DNA of 29,900 nt. It comes from an uncultured Planctomycetales bacterium. GTDB taxonomy: Bacteria; Planctomycetota; Planctomycetia; Pirellulales; Thermoguttaceae. The DNA lies in contig CALARR010000008.1 of assembly GCA_937889015.1 (NCBI GenBank), positions 1-29,900 of the forward strand. Reading direction: 5' to 3'. The notes beneath the pieces were generated by a model. It saw only the letters and a list, made by a program, of their open reading frames with translations, ran no database searches and was not told the DNA's origin. This document shows positions 18,148 to 26,946 of this stretch, piece after piece (positions within the stretch are counted from its first letter, which is position 1; each line of letters starts with the position of its first letter). The position numbers were made by a program, and so were the translations under genes.

Positions 18148-18236
18148 GCCTCGGCCGGCAAGGGGATAGTCGCATTTGTCGGCCCGAACCGGCCCGAACA
18201 ATGCGACCGTCCACGGCCTGTGAACGGTTACGGAAT

Positions 18237-19442
18237 ATGAGACTCTGCTACAGCTCTGTAATCAAGACCCTGGGCGCGGTTCTCGTATTGGGCGGCACGT
18301 TGACGCCGGGAGCGGAGAAAGGTGCCCCGGAGCCGGTTGCGATCTTCTCACAGACATCGGATACCCTCTACCGCATCCCATCCCTGGTCGTCGCCAACGA
18401 CGGCAGCGTGCTGGCCTTTTGCAGTTGTCGGAAAGGCGGGGTGAAGGATTTTGGGCATGACTCCGACGTGGTCCTCCGGCGCAGTTCGGACGGCGGCAGT
18501 ACCTTCGGACCTATAAGCACCCTGATGACGAAGCCGGGCGCAGACATTCACCATGGCCCGGCCGTCGTCGAGCGAAATAGCGGACGGTTGTTCAAGTTCG
18601 GCAAGTTCTGGCCCGGCGGTGCCGACCACAAAGCCGCCATGCACACCATCGATGAATCACCCTACGCGAAGATGGTCGAGGCGGGCTGGATCGACCACGT
18701 TGTGATCAGTGACGACCATGGTCGAACGTGGTCGCCTCCAAGCCCCGTGCCCCTTGATTTTCCGTCCACCGCCTTCCGCTGCGGAACGGGCAACGGGAAC
18801 CACGGCATTCAACTGCGCGATGGACGGCTCATCCTCCAGGCAGGGCACATGATGACCTGGGAAGGTTTCCCTGACGCCCTGCGGATGCACCTTGGCACGT
18901 TCTTCAGTGACGACGGAGGAACTACATGGAAGCGGGGCATCAACATACCCCATCAGCAGGTGCGCGAGTTTGCCATCGTCGAGCGCCTTGACGGCAGGTT
19001 GCTGTTGAGTATCCGCGCCACTCCGCGTCCGGCGAATGACCGATTCAACCCCACTGCCAGAAAAATCTCCGGTGGACAAATGCTGGCCCTGAGCGAAGAT
19101 CGCGGGGAGAGCATCGCGTCCAGTTGGCTCAACAGCGGGCTCCCCTATGGGGACTCGAATACCGGTATGGTCATCCTGCACGATGGTAGTGCGCACGGAC
19201 TGATCATCCACAGCACGCCGATGCAGAAACGCACCAAGCTTGCCCTTCATACCAGCCCCGATGGCGGCGCCACCTGGCGACTCGCCCACACCCTCGACTG
19301 GAATGGAGTCGGGTACTCCGATCTGGCGCTGTCGCCGGACCGGCAGGTTCTCCATTGTCTGTTTGAGGCGAAGGTGCCGGGGAAGAAATCCGTGGCGGGC
19401 GTCTTCCATCTGCGCCTGCCAGTACAACTGCTCCGGCAATGA
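18237..19442 (+). CDS. Secreted exo-alpha-sialidase (GH33-like)
   Basis: A 401-residue protein. The start at 18237 was chosen because the signal peptide (MRLCYSSVIKTLGAVLVLGG) begins there; an open stretch from 18072 covers the REP-like palindrome and is not coding. It shows the sialidase layout: Y45-RIP with the first arginine of the triad, the Arg and Asp region SCRKGGVKDFGHDSDVVLRR, Asp-boxes SSDGGSTF, SDDHGRTW, SDDGGTTW and SPDGGATW, GNHGIQLRDGRLIL, and REFAIVERLDGRLLLSIRA with the Glu/Arg pair. The nucleophile-type tyrosine is probably in GY-SDL at residue 360, with ALSPDRQVLHCLFE following. The enzyme would release terminal sialic (or related nonulosonic) acids outside the cytoplasm. 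No sialic-acid transporter or lyase is present in the window. The fusion gene follows 76 bp downstream, probably in one transcript. Confidence 0.92.
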   Translation: MRLCYSSVIKTLGAVLVLGGTLTPGAEKGAPEPVAIFSQTSDTLYRIPSLVVANDGSVLAFCSCRKGGVKDFGHDSDVVLRRSSDGGSTFGPISTLMTKPGADIHHGPAVVERNSGRLFKFGKFWPGGADHKAAMHTIDESPYAKMVEAGWIDHVVISDDHGRTWSPPSPVPLDFPSTAFRCGTGNGNHGIQLRDGRLILQAGHMMTWEGFPDALRMHLGTFFSDDGGTTWKRGINIPHQQVREFAIVERLDGRLLLSIRATPRPANDRFNPTARKISGGQMLALSEDRGESIASSWLNSGLPYGDSNTGMVILHDGSAHGLIIHSTPMQKRTKLALHTSPDGGATWRLAHTLDWNGVGYSDLALSPDRQVLHCLFEAKVPGKKSVAGVFHLRLPVQLLRQ

Positions 19443-19518
19443 CCAGCTTATGCGGAGTAACCCACATGCGCGACCACGTTTACCAGCGATACAGTCCCAT
19501 CCGCCAGTTCCCGAAACC

Positions 19519-22500
19519 ATGACTCTTTCGCTGAACACCCTGGCCAGGACCTTCCTCGCCGCTTTGCCGCTCGCACCGCTACTCTTGTTCACGTCCCTGC
19601 CGTTGCAGGCGGCTGAACGACCGCGTCTGGCCGTGCTCACTGACATCGGCGGCGATCCGGATGACCAGCAGTCACTCATCCGGCTGATGGTCTATACGAA
19701 CGAATTCGAGATCGAGGCGCTGATCGCCAGCGCCTCCGGCACGCGGGGCGAGTTGAAGCAGGCTGTCACCCGGCCCGACCTCATTCGCGAAATCATCCAC
19801 GCCTATGGCCAGGTACGCCCCAACCTCCTGCGTCATGCGGCCGGTTGGCCCGAGGAGGAACAACTGCTCCGTTGCGTGAAACCAGGAAACCCGCAGCGTG
19901 GTGACAAACACATCGGCGAAGGACATGACACGGAGGGTTCTCGCTTCCTGGTCGAGCGCATTGACGCCGGGACCCCTCAAAGGTCGTTGAATATCGCCAT
20001 CTGGGGTGGCCAGACCGATCTGGCTCAGGCGTTGTGGCGCGTGAAGCACGAGCGCGGCGAGGCAGGGTTCCGCCAGTTTGCCGAGAAGTTCCGCGTGTTC
20101 GACATCAGCGACCAGGACGGTATCGCCGAGTGGATGCGGGCCGAGTTCCCGGGCATGCATTACATCCTCGCCAAGGCGCCCCCTGGCCAGGACAAACGCC
20201 AGGGCACCTATCGCGGCATGTATCTCACCGGCGACGAATCGCTCACCAGCCGCGAGTGGGTCGAGCGCCACGTCAGCAGTACCGGTCCGCTCGGCGCGAT
20301 CTATCCCATGAAGACCTGGACGGCTCCGAACAAGCACGGTTGCCTGAAGGAAGGCGATACGCCCTCGTGGTTCTTCTTTCTGCCCATCGGGGGCAACGAT
20401 CCGGCCGATCCGGCCAAGCCCGGCTGGGGCGGCCAGTACGAGCGCCAGCCCGATGGTTGGTATCGCGATCTTCCCGCGAAACCCGGCTTCGACCCGCGTG
20501 AGACTGTCAGTCGCTGGCGTCCCGATTTTCAGCGGGATTTCGCCCGCCGGATGGCCTGGTGCAGTCCCGCTCCAACCCTCTCTGTCGAGGTGGTGCCTGC
20601 GCCGGGGCCGATCTGGAAACGTCACACCATCGACAACACTTCCAAGGGGGCGGATGGCGTGAAGCTCGGCGACATCAACGCTGACGGCTTGCAGGACATC
20701 GTCACCGGTTGGGAGGAGGGGGGCGAGGTGCGGCTCTACCTGAACCCAGGGCCGGACAAGGCGCGGCACGCCTGGCCGCGCGTCACGGTCGGCAAGGTGA
20801 GCAATGTAGAAGAGGCCATCTTGGCCGATCTGGATGGCGACGGCAGGTTGGATGTGGTCAGCGGAACCGAAGGCAAGACCCGCACCGTGTATTGGCATCG
20901 GTTCACCGGAACCGACGCGGACCTCACGAGTTCCGAGCGATGGAGCACGGAGGCCTTTCCCGCCACGCGCGGTTCCCAGGCGTGGATGCAGGCAGCGGCA
21001 ATGGATCTTGACGGTCAGTATGGACTCGATCTGATGCTCGGCTCCAAGAACGCCGGCGCGACCGTCGGCTGGCTACAGTCGCCCCCCTCGCCACGCGATC
21101 TTGCGGGTTGGCAATTCCACACGCTGCGCCAGTCTGGTTGGGTGATGTCGCTGATCCCGCACGATATGGATGAAGATGGGGATCTGGATGTCGTGATCAG
21201 CGACCGCAAAGGACCTCGCACCGGGGTGTTCTGGCTGGAGAATCCCGGAGTCGAGAGGAATCGCGAACATGCCCCCTGGAAAGAGCACGCTATCGGCGTC
21301 CTGGGGCGGGAGGTGATGTTCGCCGACGTGGCCGACTTCGACGGTGACGGCCTGGTGGACGTGGCAGTAGCGGTCAAGCCGGTCGATATTGTCTTGTGCA
21401 TGCAGGAAGCCCGTGGAATCTGGCGCAAGGCGACTCTGAAGCTCGACTCGGCGAACCTGGGTGATGCAAAGGCGGTCAAAGTCGCCGATCTGAACCGCGA
21501 CGGGCTTCCCGACCTGCTCTTCACCTGCGAGAACGCCAAAGGCCAACGAGAGGGAATCGTGTGGCTGGAGCGACAGAGGAACGGCCCCTGGCTGCAACGG
21601 CCCCTCGGCGGCCCGGAAGGACTGAAGTACGATCTGATGCAGGTCCTTGACCTGGACGGTGATGGGGACCTCGACCTGATCACGTGCGAAGAGCGCGATC
21701 AACTCGGGGTCGTCTGGTACGAGAACCCGCATGCGGGCGGCAAAGAAGAGATCCTGCCTTTCGGCGGGGAAGTGCTCGTTTCGGCCTCATCGGAGTTTGC
21801 CCGCAACAGCGAGGCATCGATGGTGCAGACCGGCGAAGGCAACTTGCTGTTGTTCTACGGCGCGCACACCACGGCTGCCGACTGGAATCCCGCTGTCATT
21901 CGCCAGATGCACTCGTTCGATGGTGGGCGTACCTGGTCGCAGCCCGTCACCATGCTGCAAGACGTGCAGCGTTCTCTTTTTCAGCCCTCGTTGGCCCGGT
22001 TGGCCAATGGCGATCTCGGCCTGACCTACACTTCGTTGTCCACCGGGAAAGAAAAGGATGCATACAAGCTGTTTCGACGCTCCACCGACGAAGGCCGCAC
22101 CTGGTCCTCACCGGTGAAGATCAGCGATGACTCCTTCAGCTACACCACCGGTCCGCACGACCGGCTCTACGTTCTGGCCAGCGGGCGCCTCCTGGCACTG
22201 CTGCACTGCAATCTTCAGCAGCATCTGACGAGGCAAGGAGGGCCGCACGGGTTCTACGTGGTGTATTCCGACGATCACGGCAGTACCTGGCGCCGCACGC
22301 CACACGACAGGGTGCTCGATGTCCCGGCAAACCCTGAAAACCACCTGGAGTGGGGTGCCTGGGAGCCTTCCCTCGTCGAACACGCCCCCGGCCACCTGCT
22401 CCTGATGATGCGGACTGCTACGGGCTGGTTTTGGGAGTGCAAATCGGAAGACAGCGGCGCCACCTGGAGTGCGCCCGTGCAGTCCCTCGTAGAAAACCCA

Positions 22501-22860
22501 TTGGCCCCGCCGGTACTCACCCGGGTGCCCGGCACCGACATCCTTGTGCTCCTGCACAATCCGCAAGTCAACGTCACCGACACCGGCCGAATGGCCAAGC
22601 TCGTAGGCGGTACTCGGCAGGTGCTGGCGTATCGTACCAGCCGGGACGCGGGCCGTACCTGGTCCGCGCCCACGCCGGTCGCCGCTTCCCGTGACGGGAA
22701 GCATTGGTTCGACTACCCGGCTGTCCTATGGGTCGGCGACTGCCTGCACGTCGCGGTTCGACGCATCGAGTTTGTGGACGACAAGTTCAGCAACAGCCGC
22801 ATCAGCCTCATGCATCTGACCATCCCCAAGCAGACCTTTGTCGAGAGAATACCTCAATGA
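19519..22860 (+). CDS. Trimodular secreted protein: DUF1593 + FG-GAP/VCBS + sialidase-like
   Basis: A 1113-residue protein. The start at 19519 gives a signal peptide (MTLSLNTLARTFLAALPLAP to about residue 33); the frame is open further upstream but overlaps the sialidase gene. Residues about 34-360 are DUF1593, a nucleoside-hydrolase-like fold, with the calcium-type motif LTDIGGDPDDQQSLIRLMVY intact. Residues about 365-740 are FG-GAP/VCBS propeller repeats with at least six D-x-D-x-D-G-type calcium loops (DINADGLQD, DLDGDGRLD, DMDEDGDLD, DFDGDGLVD, DLNRDGLPD, DLDGDGDLD). Residues about 745-1113 are a BNR/sialidase-like propeller with five Asp-boxes (SFDGGRTW, STDEGRTW, SDDHGSTW, SEDSGATW, SRDAGRTW). 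Each domain is common in planctomycetes as a separate protein; the combination is not one I know. A two-activity enzyme on a glycoconjugate, with a calcium-stabilised spacer, is an inference. The frame is uninterrupted through both junctions. Confidence 0.9.
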   Translation: MTLSLNTLARTFLAALPLAPLLLFTSLPLQAAERPRLAVLTDIGGDPDDQQSLIRLMVYTNEFEIEALIASASGTRGELKQAVTRPDLIREIIHAYGQVRPNLLRHAAGWPEEEQLLRCVKPGNPQRGDKHIGEGHDTEGSRFLVERIDAGTPQRSLNIAIWGGQTDLAQALWRVKHERGEAGFRQFAEKFRVFDISDQDGIAEWMRAEFPGMHYILAKAPPGQDKRQGTYRGMYLTGDESLTSREWVERHVSSTGPLGAIYPMKTWTAPNKHGCLKEGDTPSWFFFLPIGGNDPADPAKPGWGGQYERQPDGWYRDLPAKPGFDPRETVSRWRPDFQRDFARRMAWCSPAPTLSVEVVPAPGPIWKRHTIDNTSKGADGVKLGDINADGLQDIVTGWEEGGEVRLYLNPGPDKARHAWPRVTVGKVSNVEEAILADLDGDGRLDVVSGTEGKTRTVYWHRFTGTDADLTSSERWSTEAFPATRGSQAWMQAAAMDLDGQYGLDLMLGSKNAGATVGWLQSPPSPRDLAGWQFHTLRQSGWVMSLIPHDMDEDGDLDVVISDRKGPRTGVFWLENPGVERNREHAPWKEHAIGVLGREVMFADVADFDGDGLVDVAVAVKPVDIVLCMQEARGIWRKATLKLDSANLGDAKAVKVADLNRDGLPDLLFTCENAKGQREGIVWLERQRNGPWLQRPLGGPEGLKYDLMQVLDLDGDGDLDLITCEERDQLGVVWYENPHAGGKEEILPFGGEVLVSASSEFARNSEASMVQTGEGNLLLFYGAHTTAADWNPAVIRQMHSFDGGRTWSQPVTMLQDVQRSLFQPSLARLANGDLGLTYTSLSTGKEKDAYKLFRRSTDEGRTWSSPVKISDDSFSYTTGPHDRLYVLASGRLLALLHCNLQQHLTRQGGPHGFYVVYSDDHGSTWRRTPHDRVLDVPANPENHLEWGAWEPSLVEHAPGHLLLMMRTATGWFWECKSEDSGATWSAPVQSLVENPLAPPVLTRVPGTDILVLLHNPQVNVTDTGRMAKLVGGTRQVLAYRTSRDAGRTWSAPTPVAASRDGKHWFDYPAVLWVGDCLHVAVRRIEFVDDKFSNSRISLMHLTIPKQTFVERIPQ

Positions 22861-23008
22861 CTACCCGCCGAGACTTCCTCCAACGAAGCACCTCGCTGGT
22901 GTTGGTATGGGGGGGCCCGCCATCCTCCGCGCCGCACCTCTTGCCGATGCCGCAGAAACCTCCGTGGAACTTGCGCACCGAGTCCATGAAGTTGCGGTGG
23001 CCGATTGA
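22857..23008 (+). pseudogene. Tat-leader remnant with frameshift
   Basis: The ATG overlaps the stop of the fusion gene (ATGA). The first 20 codons are a standard twin-arginine leader (MTTRRDFLQRSTSLVLVWGG). After a run of seven G (22909-22915) the normal continuation appears only if one G is added back: PAILRAAPLADA, then AETSVELAHRVHEVAVAD, and a TGA that is part of the TTGATA box of the next promoter. It is therefore a truncated, frameshifted gene start whose 3' part was replaced by the conserved leader. The original was probably a Tat-exported oxidoreductase or DUF1501-type protein; which one cannot be told. Confidence 0.55.
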
Positions 23009-23033
23009 TACTACCACACTCGGGTGCGAAGAT
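23005..23033 (+). promoter_or_regulatory. Conserved leader promoter, copy 3
   Basis: TTGATA (23005-23010), 17-nt spacer, GAAGAT (23028-23033), then CGAGACTGCCTCTGCC and CGGAGTCCC before the ATG at 23084, again exactly 79 nt after the start of TTGATA. The upstream GCGGTGGCCGATTGATACT matches copy 2. The -10 position is less well conserved than in copies 1 and 2 (GAAGATAG against GAGAATAG). Confidence 0.5.
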
Positions 23034-23083
23034 AGAGAATCGAGACTGCCTCTGCCACCGGCGTGTAATACGGAGTCCCACGC

Positions 23084-24910
23084 ATGCACACTCGATCTTC
23101 CCGCTTGGCGGTCCTGTCGGCTGCTGTTCTGGTCTTAGGCACGGCGTTAGGCCACGCCGCGCCCCCCAGGCCTCGCCCATCGACGGCGAAGGTCCCCGGA
23201 AAAGTCTACGTCGTTGCCCCGGATGGCTCCGACAGCGCCCGAGGCGATGCGGAGCGTCCGTTGAAGACCATCGCCCGGGCGCTCTCGCTGGCCAGGCCGG
23301 GAGATACGGTGCGGCTCCGCGCCGGAACGTATGCAGAGCGCGTGGCGGTGAAGGTCTCCGGCAGCGAAGGCCGTTCCATCACCATTGAGGGCGAGCGCGG
23401 GCCGAAAGGCGAGTGGCTGTCCGTGCTGGATCAGTCTGTGCCGCTGAAGGCCAAGTGGACCCCGGCCCCCGAGGTCGGCGCGGGCGTCTACAAGATGCCC
23501 TACCCTGGCTTCGAGCCGTACCTGATGCTGGTGGACGGCAAGTTTATCCCCCGCATCTGGCCGGATCACATGGCGGACGGAGAAGGGTTCCAGAAGCTGG
23601 CCTATCCGCCGGACCAGAAGGTCGAGACCTATGGCGGCAAGCAGGTGTGCTACTGGGACGTGATGGGGGCCATGTACGGCTGCAAGGACGGCACGCTGTA
23701 CATCCGCTTCCGCGACCGGGACGATCCCAACGCCAAGGACATTCGCATTGCCCCGAAGGGCGGCGGTGTGGAGATCGTCGACCAGAGCTGGATCGTGCTG
23801 CGGAACCTGTTTGTCGAGGGCGGGCAGAGTTGCATTCTCATCAAGGGGCCAAAGGCGGCGCACAACGTCGTCGAAGATTGTCGGTTGGTGAACGCATCCG
23901 AGCGCGTCACCGTTGAGCAAGGCGCTTCGTACAACCTGGTCCGCAACAACGAGATCACCGCCGACTTCTATTCGCCCAAATGCCAGACCGGCGCGTGGGA
24001 AACGACACTGACCGGAGATGCCATCCCGTATGAAATCGCACTCAAGTTCCTCTTTTACAACCAGTACAAGATGTTCTTCGGGCCGAACGGCACATCGGAC
24101 TACGGCGTCCGGCTGTCGGGCGGCGTGGGCAACGAGGTCTGCCAAAACCAGGTTCTCAAGGGCGGACAAGGCATTCACGTGGGCAACCAGGCCACGGACG
24201 TCCGCATCCACGACAACCTCGTGCAAGGCATGTCCAGCATCGGCATCATCGTGACCCTGGACAAGGTGGTCAACGTCCAGGTCTTCGACAATCTGGTCGT
24301 TGACTCGAACCTCGGCTGCCGCATGCACCACGTCAACGAACAACGCCAAAGCGGGCCTCGAAGCGTATATCTGTATCGCAATCGCTTCTGGCAGCCAGCG
24401 GGCGTGGGCGCGGGGATGTTCTTCCACTACCACGACAAGAATGACGTCGAACCCTACCCCCACCCGCACATCTACATCTACCACAACAGTTTCGCCGGCG
24501 GTCGCAGCGGGATGCAGCTATCCGGGCACGCTGACAGACTCGGCGGCCTGCCCAACACGCTCGTGCTGAACAACATCTTTTCCACGCGCCAGCCGGTGTA
24601 CGGAAACTCGCGATTCGCGGCCATGGAGGACGGCTGGGCGGCTTTTGACTACAACTGGTTAGGTGGGTCGGGCAAGCCGGCTGCCAAGTGGTGCGGCCCG
24701 CACAACGTGGCCGCTGCGGGGCAGGCGCTGTGGGACGTTGCCAAGCAGCCGGATTTCGGCTTGCCGAAGAATAGCTCGGCACGCGGCGCCGGGTTGGACC
24801 TTTCCAAGCCGTTTGAGCTGCGCGGCAGGAAATATCAGCCCCTGCCTGGCATGGATCGCGGCTACTTCAAGGGAAGACAGCCCGACCTGGGTGCGGTGCA
24901 GTCCAAATAG
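23084..24910 (+). CDS. Secreted right-handed parallel beta-helix protein (1)
   Basis: A 608-residue protein, ATG at 23084 with GGAG upstream. Signal peptide MHTRSSRLAVLSAAVLVLGTALGHA. After a short basic/proline stretch comes the DUF1565-type beginning of many beta-helix carbohydrate-active enzymes (YVVAPDGSDSARGDAERPLK, TIARALSLARPGDTVRLRAG, TYAERVAVKVSGSEG). Residues about 230-480 show the repetitive parallel beta-helix pattern (NVVEDCRLVNASERVTVE, SYNLVRNNEI, NEVCQNQVLKGGQGIHVGNQ, VRIHDNLVQGMSSIGIIV, VNVQVFDNLVVDSNLGC). Such proteins are mostly polysaccharide lyases or glycosidases acting on acidic polymers. I cannot assign a specific PL or GH family or catalytic residues. Expression from the shared leader ties it to sulfatases 1 and 3. 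Confidence 0.9.
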   Translation: MHTRSSRLAVLSAAVLVLGTALGHAAPPRPRPSTAKVPGKVYVVAPDGSDSARGDAERPLKTIARALSLARPGDTVRLRAGTYAERVAVKVSGSEGRSITIEGERGPKGEWLSVLDQSVPLKAKWTPAPEVGAGVYKMPYPGFEPYLMLVDGKFIPRIWPDHMADGEGFQKLAYPPDQKVETYGGKQVCYWDVMGAMYGCKDGTLYIRFRDRDDPNAKDIRIAPKGGGVEIVDQSWIVLRNLFVEGGQSCILIKGPKAAHNVVEDCRLVNASERVTVEQGASYNLVRNNEITADFYSPKCQTGAWETTLTGDAIPYEIALKFLFYNQYKMFFGPNGTSDYGVRLSGGVGNEVCQNQVLKGGQGIHVGNQATDVRIHDNLVQGMSSIGIIVTLDKVVNVQVFDNLVVDSNLGCRMHHVNEQRQSGPRSVYLYRNRFWQPAGVGAGMFFHYHDKNDVEPYPHPHIYIYHNSFAGGRSGMQLSGHADRLGGLPNTLVLNNIFSTRQPVYGNSRFAAMEDGWAAFDYNWLGGSGKPAAKWCGPHNVAAAGQALWDVAKQPDFGLPKNSSARGAGLDLSKPFELRGRKYQPLPGMDRGYFKGRQPDLGAVQSK

Positions 24911-25081
24911 CGGAATGTCCCGTGACGGCGGGAAGGCAGTCGGATTCCGGCAACCCTGCGGTGACGAACATGAACACGAAGGATGGATACAGTAGCGTCC
25001 GATCTTTCCCTCTACCCGCACCATGTTCGTCATGATTTCGGACCTGTACCGCCCACGGACATCCTGAAGAGAGGAGACACC

Positions 25082-26665
25082 ATGCACCGCTCAGCGTCCA
25101 TCCTTACGCCTTTGCTCCTGTTCTGCTCGTCACTGGATTACTCCGCTGGGGCCGATGCGCAGCGACCCAACATCCTTTTCATCATGGTCGACGAGATGCG
25201 ATGGGACGCCATGAGCTGCGCGGGGCATCAGGTCGTCAGGACGCCCAACCTTGATCGCCTGGCACGGGAGGGCACACGTTTCGCCACGGCTTACACGTGC
25301 TCGGCCGTTTGCTCGCCTTCGCGTTACAGTTTCTTCACCGGCCGTTACGCCCATGTACACGGCGCCCTGACGAACGGAGTGCCGCCGCGCGAATCGCAAT
25401 TGCTGCTGCCGACGCTCCTGAAGCATTATGGGTACGAAACCGCCATCAGCGGCAAGCTCCATTTCACCCCGGCCCGGCTCGACTACGATTTCGACTACTT
25501 CTGGTCGTTCGGCGGTGAGGGGCCGGGCAAGTTGCAGCGCTGGCCGGAGTATCTCAATGAAAAGCTCGGCCCCAAAGCGGTGCGTCTGGTGCCCGACTCG
25601 CAGCCTTATCCCAACGATCCGCTGGGCGGGGATATTGGCAAGCTGTCCTACCCCAAGGAAGACTACCAGACCTTCTGGATCACGGATCGGGCGGTGGATT
25701 TCCTCCACCAGCGCAACCCTGAGAAGCCTTTCTTCCTTTTCGTCAGCTATCTCGATCCGCACAGCCCGTCGCATCTTCCCGAGCCATACTGGTCGACGGC
25801 CGCGACGATGAAGGTCCCCGCACCCAAGATTCCCACCGAGGTGAAGCAGGAGCGGACCAAGTCGCCTGGAACTCGCGGTGAGAGAGGCTCGGCCCGGCAC
25901 CTGGTCGCCGACGAGCCAATGGCACAAGCTCTGACGGCAAACTACTACGCCACCATGAGCATGGTCGACGACAATGTGGGCCGATTGCTGGAGCAACTCA
26001 ATCGCTTGGGGCTGGCTGAGAACACCATCATCGTGTTCACGGCCGACCACGGCAACATGCTGGGCGACCGCGGCCGCTGGTTCAAGGGGTTGGCTTACGA
26101 GGGCTCCGCCCGAATCCCCTTGTTGGTCAAAGCGCCCGGCAACAGCCCGCTGTCCGGCTCGTTCAACGCCGGAAAGGTAGTGCCGCAGATCGTCGAGAAT
26201 GTCGACGTGATGCCCACGCTGCTCCAGATGGCGGGACTGCCGTCGCCCGCCGAAGGCATCCAAGGCAAGAGCATGGTCGGCCTGGTCGCCGGGACCGACC
26301 CGGATTGGAAGAACCGCGCCTTTTCGCAGATCAGCTACATGATGCTCCGCACGCCGCAGTACAAGCTGATCAAAAACGGCTCGAAGGAGCTGCGCCGCCA
26401 GGAAGGCGTGTACGAGCTATACGATCTCGTGATAGATCCACGGGAAGAGCACGATCTGGCCAACGACCAGGCCTGCGCCAAGGTCCTGGAAGAGCTGTCG
26501 GGGCAGCTCGAAGCCTGGCAGAAGGAGGTTCCCCCGGTCCCGACCATTCCTGGTCTGAAAATACCGGACGCCTCCGTTTCGGCAAGCGGCGAAGGAACAG
26601 GCAAGTCGGAGCAGCCTGCCGCGAAGAAAAGGGGCGGCAAGTGGAGAAGGAATAGTGGGGAGTGA
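25082..26665 (+). CDS. Secreted sulfatase, DE-type metal motif (4)
   Basis: A 527-residue protein. The ATG at 25082 follows AGAGGAGACACC, a strong Shine-Dalgarno; the upstream in-frame ATG at 24983 is rejected. Signal peptide MHRSASILTPLLLFCSSLDYSAG. The first metal motif is VDEMRWDAMSC (Asp-Glu in place of Asp-Asp), as in choline-sulfatase/iduronate-sulfatase-like subgroups. Formylglycine site C77-S-P-S-R, then AISGKLHFTP (Lys/His), FVSYLDPHSPSHLPEPYW, TADHGNMLGDRGRWFKGLAY and RIPLLVKAPG. The C-terminal 25 residues are basic and low in complexity (GEGTGKSEQPAAKKRGGKWR), perhaps for surface attachment. It belongs to a different subgroup from sulfatases 1-3, so the four together could remove sulfate from several positions of one polymer. 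It lacks the 79-nt leader. Confidence 0.95.
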   Translation: MHRSASILTPLLLFCSSLDYSAGADAQRPNILFIMVDEMRWDAMSCAGHQVVRTPNLDRLAREGTRFATAYTCSAVCSPSRYSFFTGRYAHVHGALTNGVPPRESQLLLPTLLKHYGYETAISGKLHFTPARLDYDFDYFWSFGGEGPGKLQRWPEYLNEKLGPKAVRLVPDSQPYPNDPLGGDIGKLSYPKEDYQTFWITDRAVDFLHQRNPEKPFFLFVSYLDPHSPSHLPEPYWSTAATMKVPAPKIPTEVKQERTKSPGTRGERGSARHLVADEPMAQALTANYYATMSMVDDNVGRLLEQLNRLGLAENTIIVFTADHGNMLGDRGRWFKGLAYEGSARIPLLVKAPGNSPLSGSFNAGKVVPQIVENVDVMPTLLQMAGLPSPAEGIQGKSMVGLVAGTDPDWKNRAFSQISYMMLRTPQYKLIKNGSKELRRQEGVYELYDLVIDPREEHDLANDQACAKVLEELSGQLEAWQKEVPPVPTIPGLKIPDASVSASGEGTGKSEQPAAKKRGGKWRRNSGE

Positions 26666-26718
26666 GGATGGAAAGCCTACGCAAGCGCGCCACTGCTGGC
26701 CGCCGAGGTGCAACATTC

Positions 26719-26802
26719 TAAGGACCTATCCCATAACCGTCCCAGCCAGGCTGGGCGGCCCAGCAGGACTGAGCTGCCGACAGGTTTTGGGACCGGCCCT
26801 AA
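26719..26802. mobile_element. MITE-like element with IS5-type ends
   Basis: Terminal inverted repeats of 17 bp: GGACCTATCCCATAACC (26722-26738) against the complement of 26783-26799 (GGGCCGGTCCCAAAACC), 13 of 17 matching. TAA flanks both sides (26719-26721, 26800-26802), fitting the 3-bp TNA target duplications of IS427-group IS5 elements. The 78-bp element has a palindromic interior (CCCAGCC/GGCTGGG-like, CAGC...GCTG) and no coding capacity. It could be a non-autonomous MITE or two ends left by deletion of a full insertion sequence. Confidence 0.45.
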
Positions 26803-26946
26803 GACCTTGGACGAGATGAAGGCCTGCCTGAAGACCTGGCTCGGCCAGCTCGGCCGGCCATTCTGCGACCTAGGGTCGTGACGCTGCCCCCAAGTACGAT
26901 GAAGTCCGAAAGCCCAACGGGAACCCCAAGGAAGAGGTCCGCGATC

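Noticed and set aside
19672..20898. 408-codon minus-strand frame opposite the DUF1593 domain
   Set aside because: The opposite strand carries clear conserved motifs in the same stretch; the antisense translation has no recognisable domain or ribosome-binding site.
23147..24484. 445-codon minus-strand frame opposite the beta-helix gene
   Set aside because: Val/Asp/His-rich composition is the mirror of the plus-strand repeats; the plus-strand gene has the signal peptide and Shine-Dalgarno.
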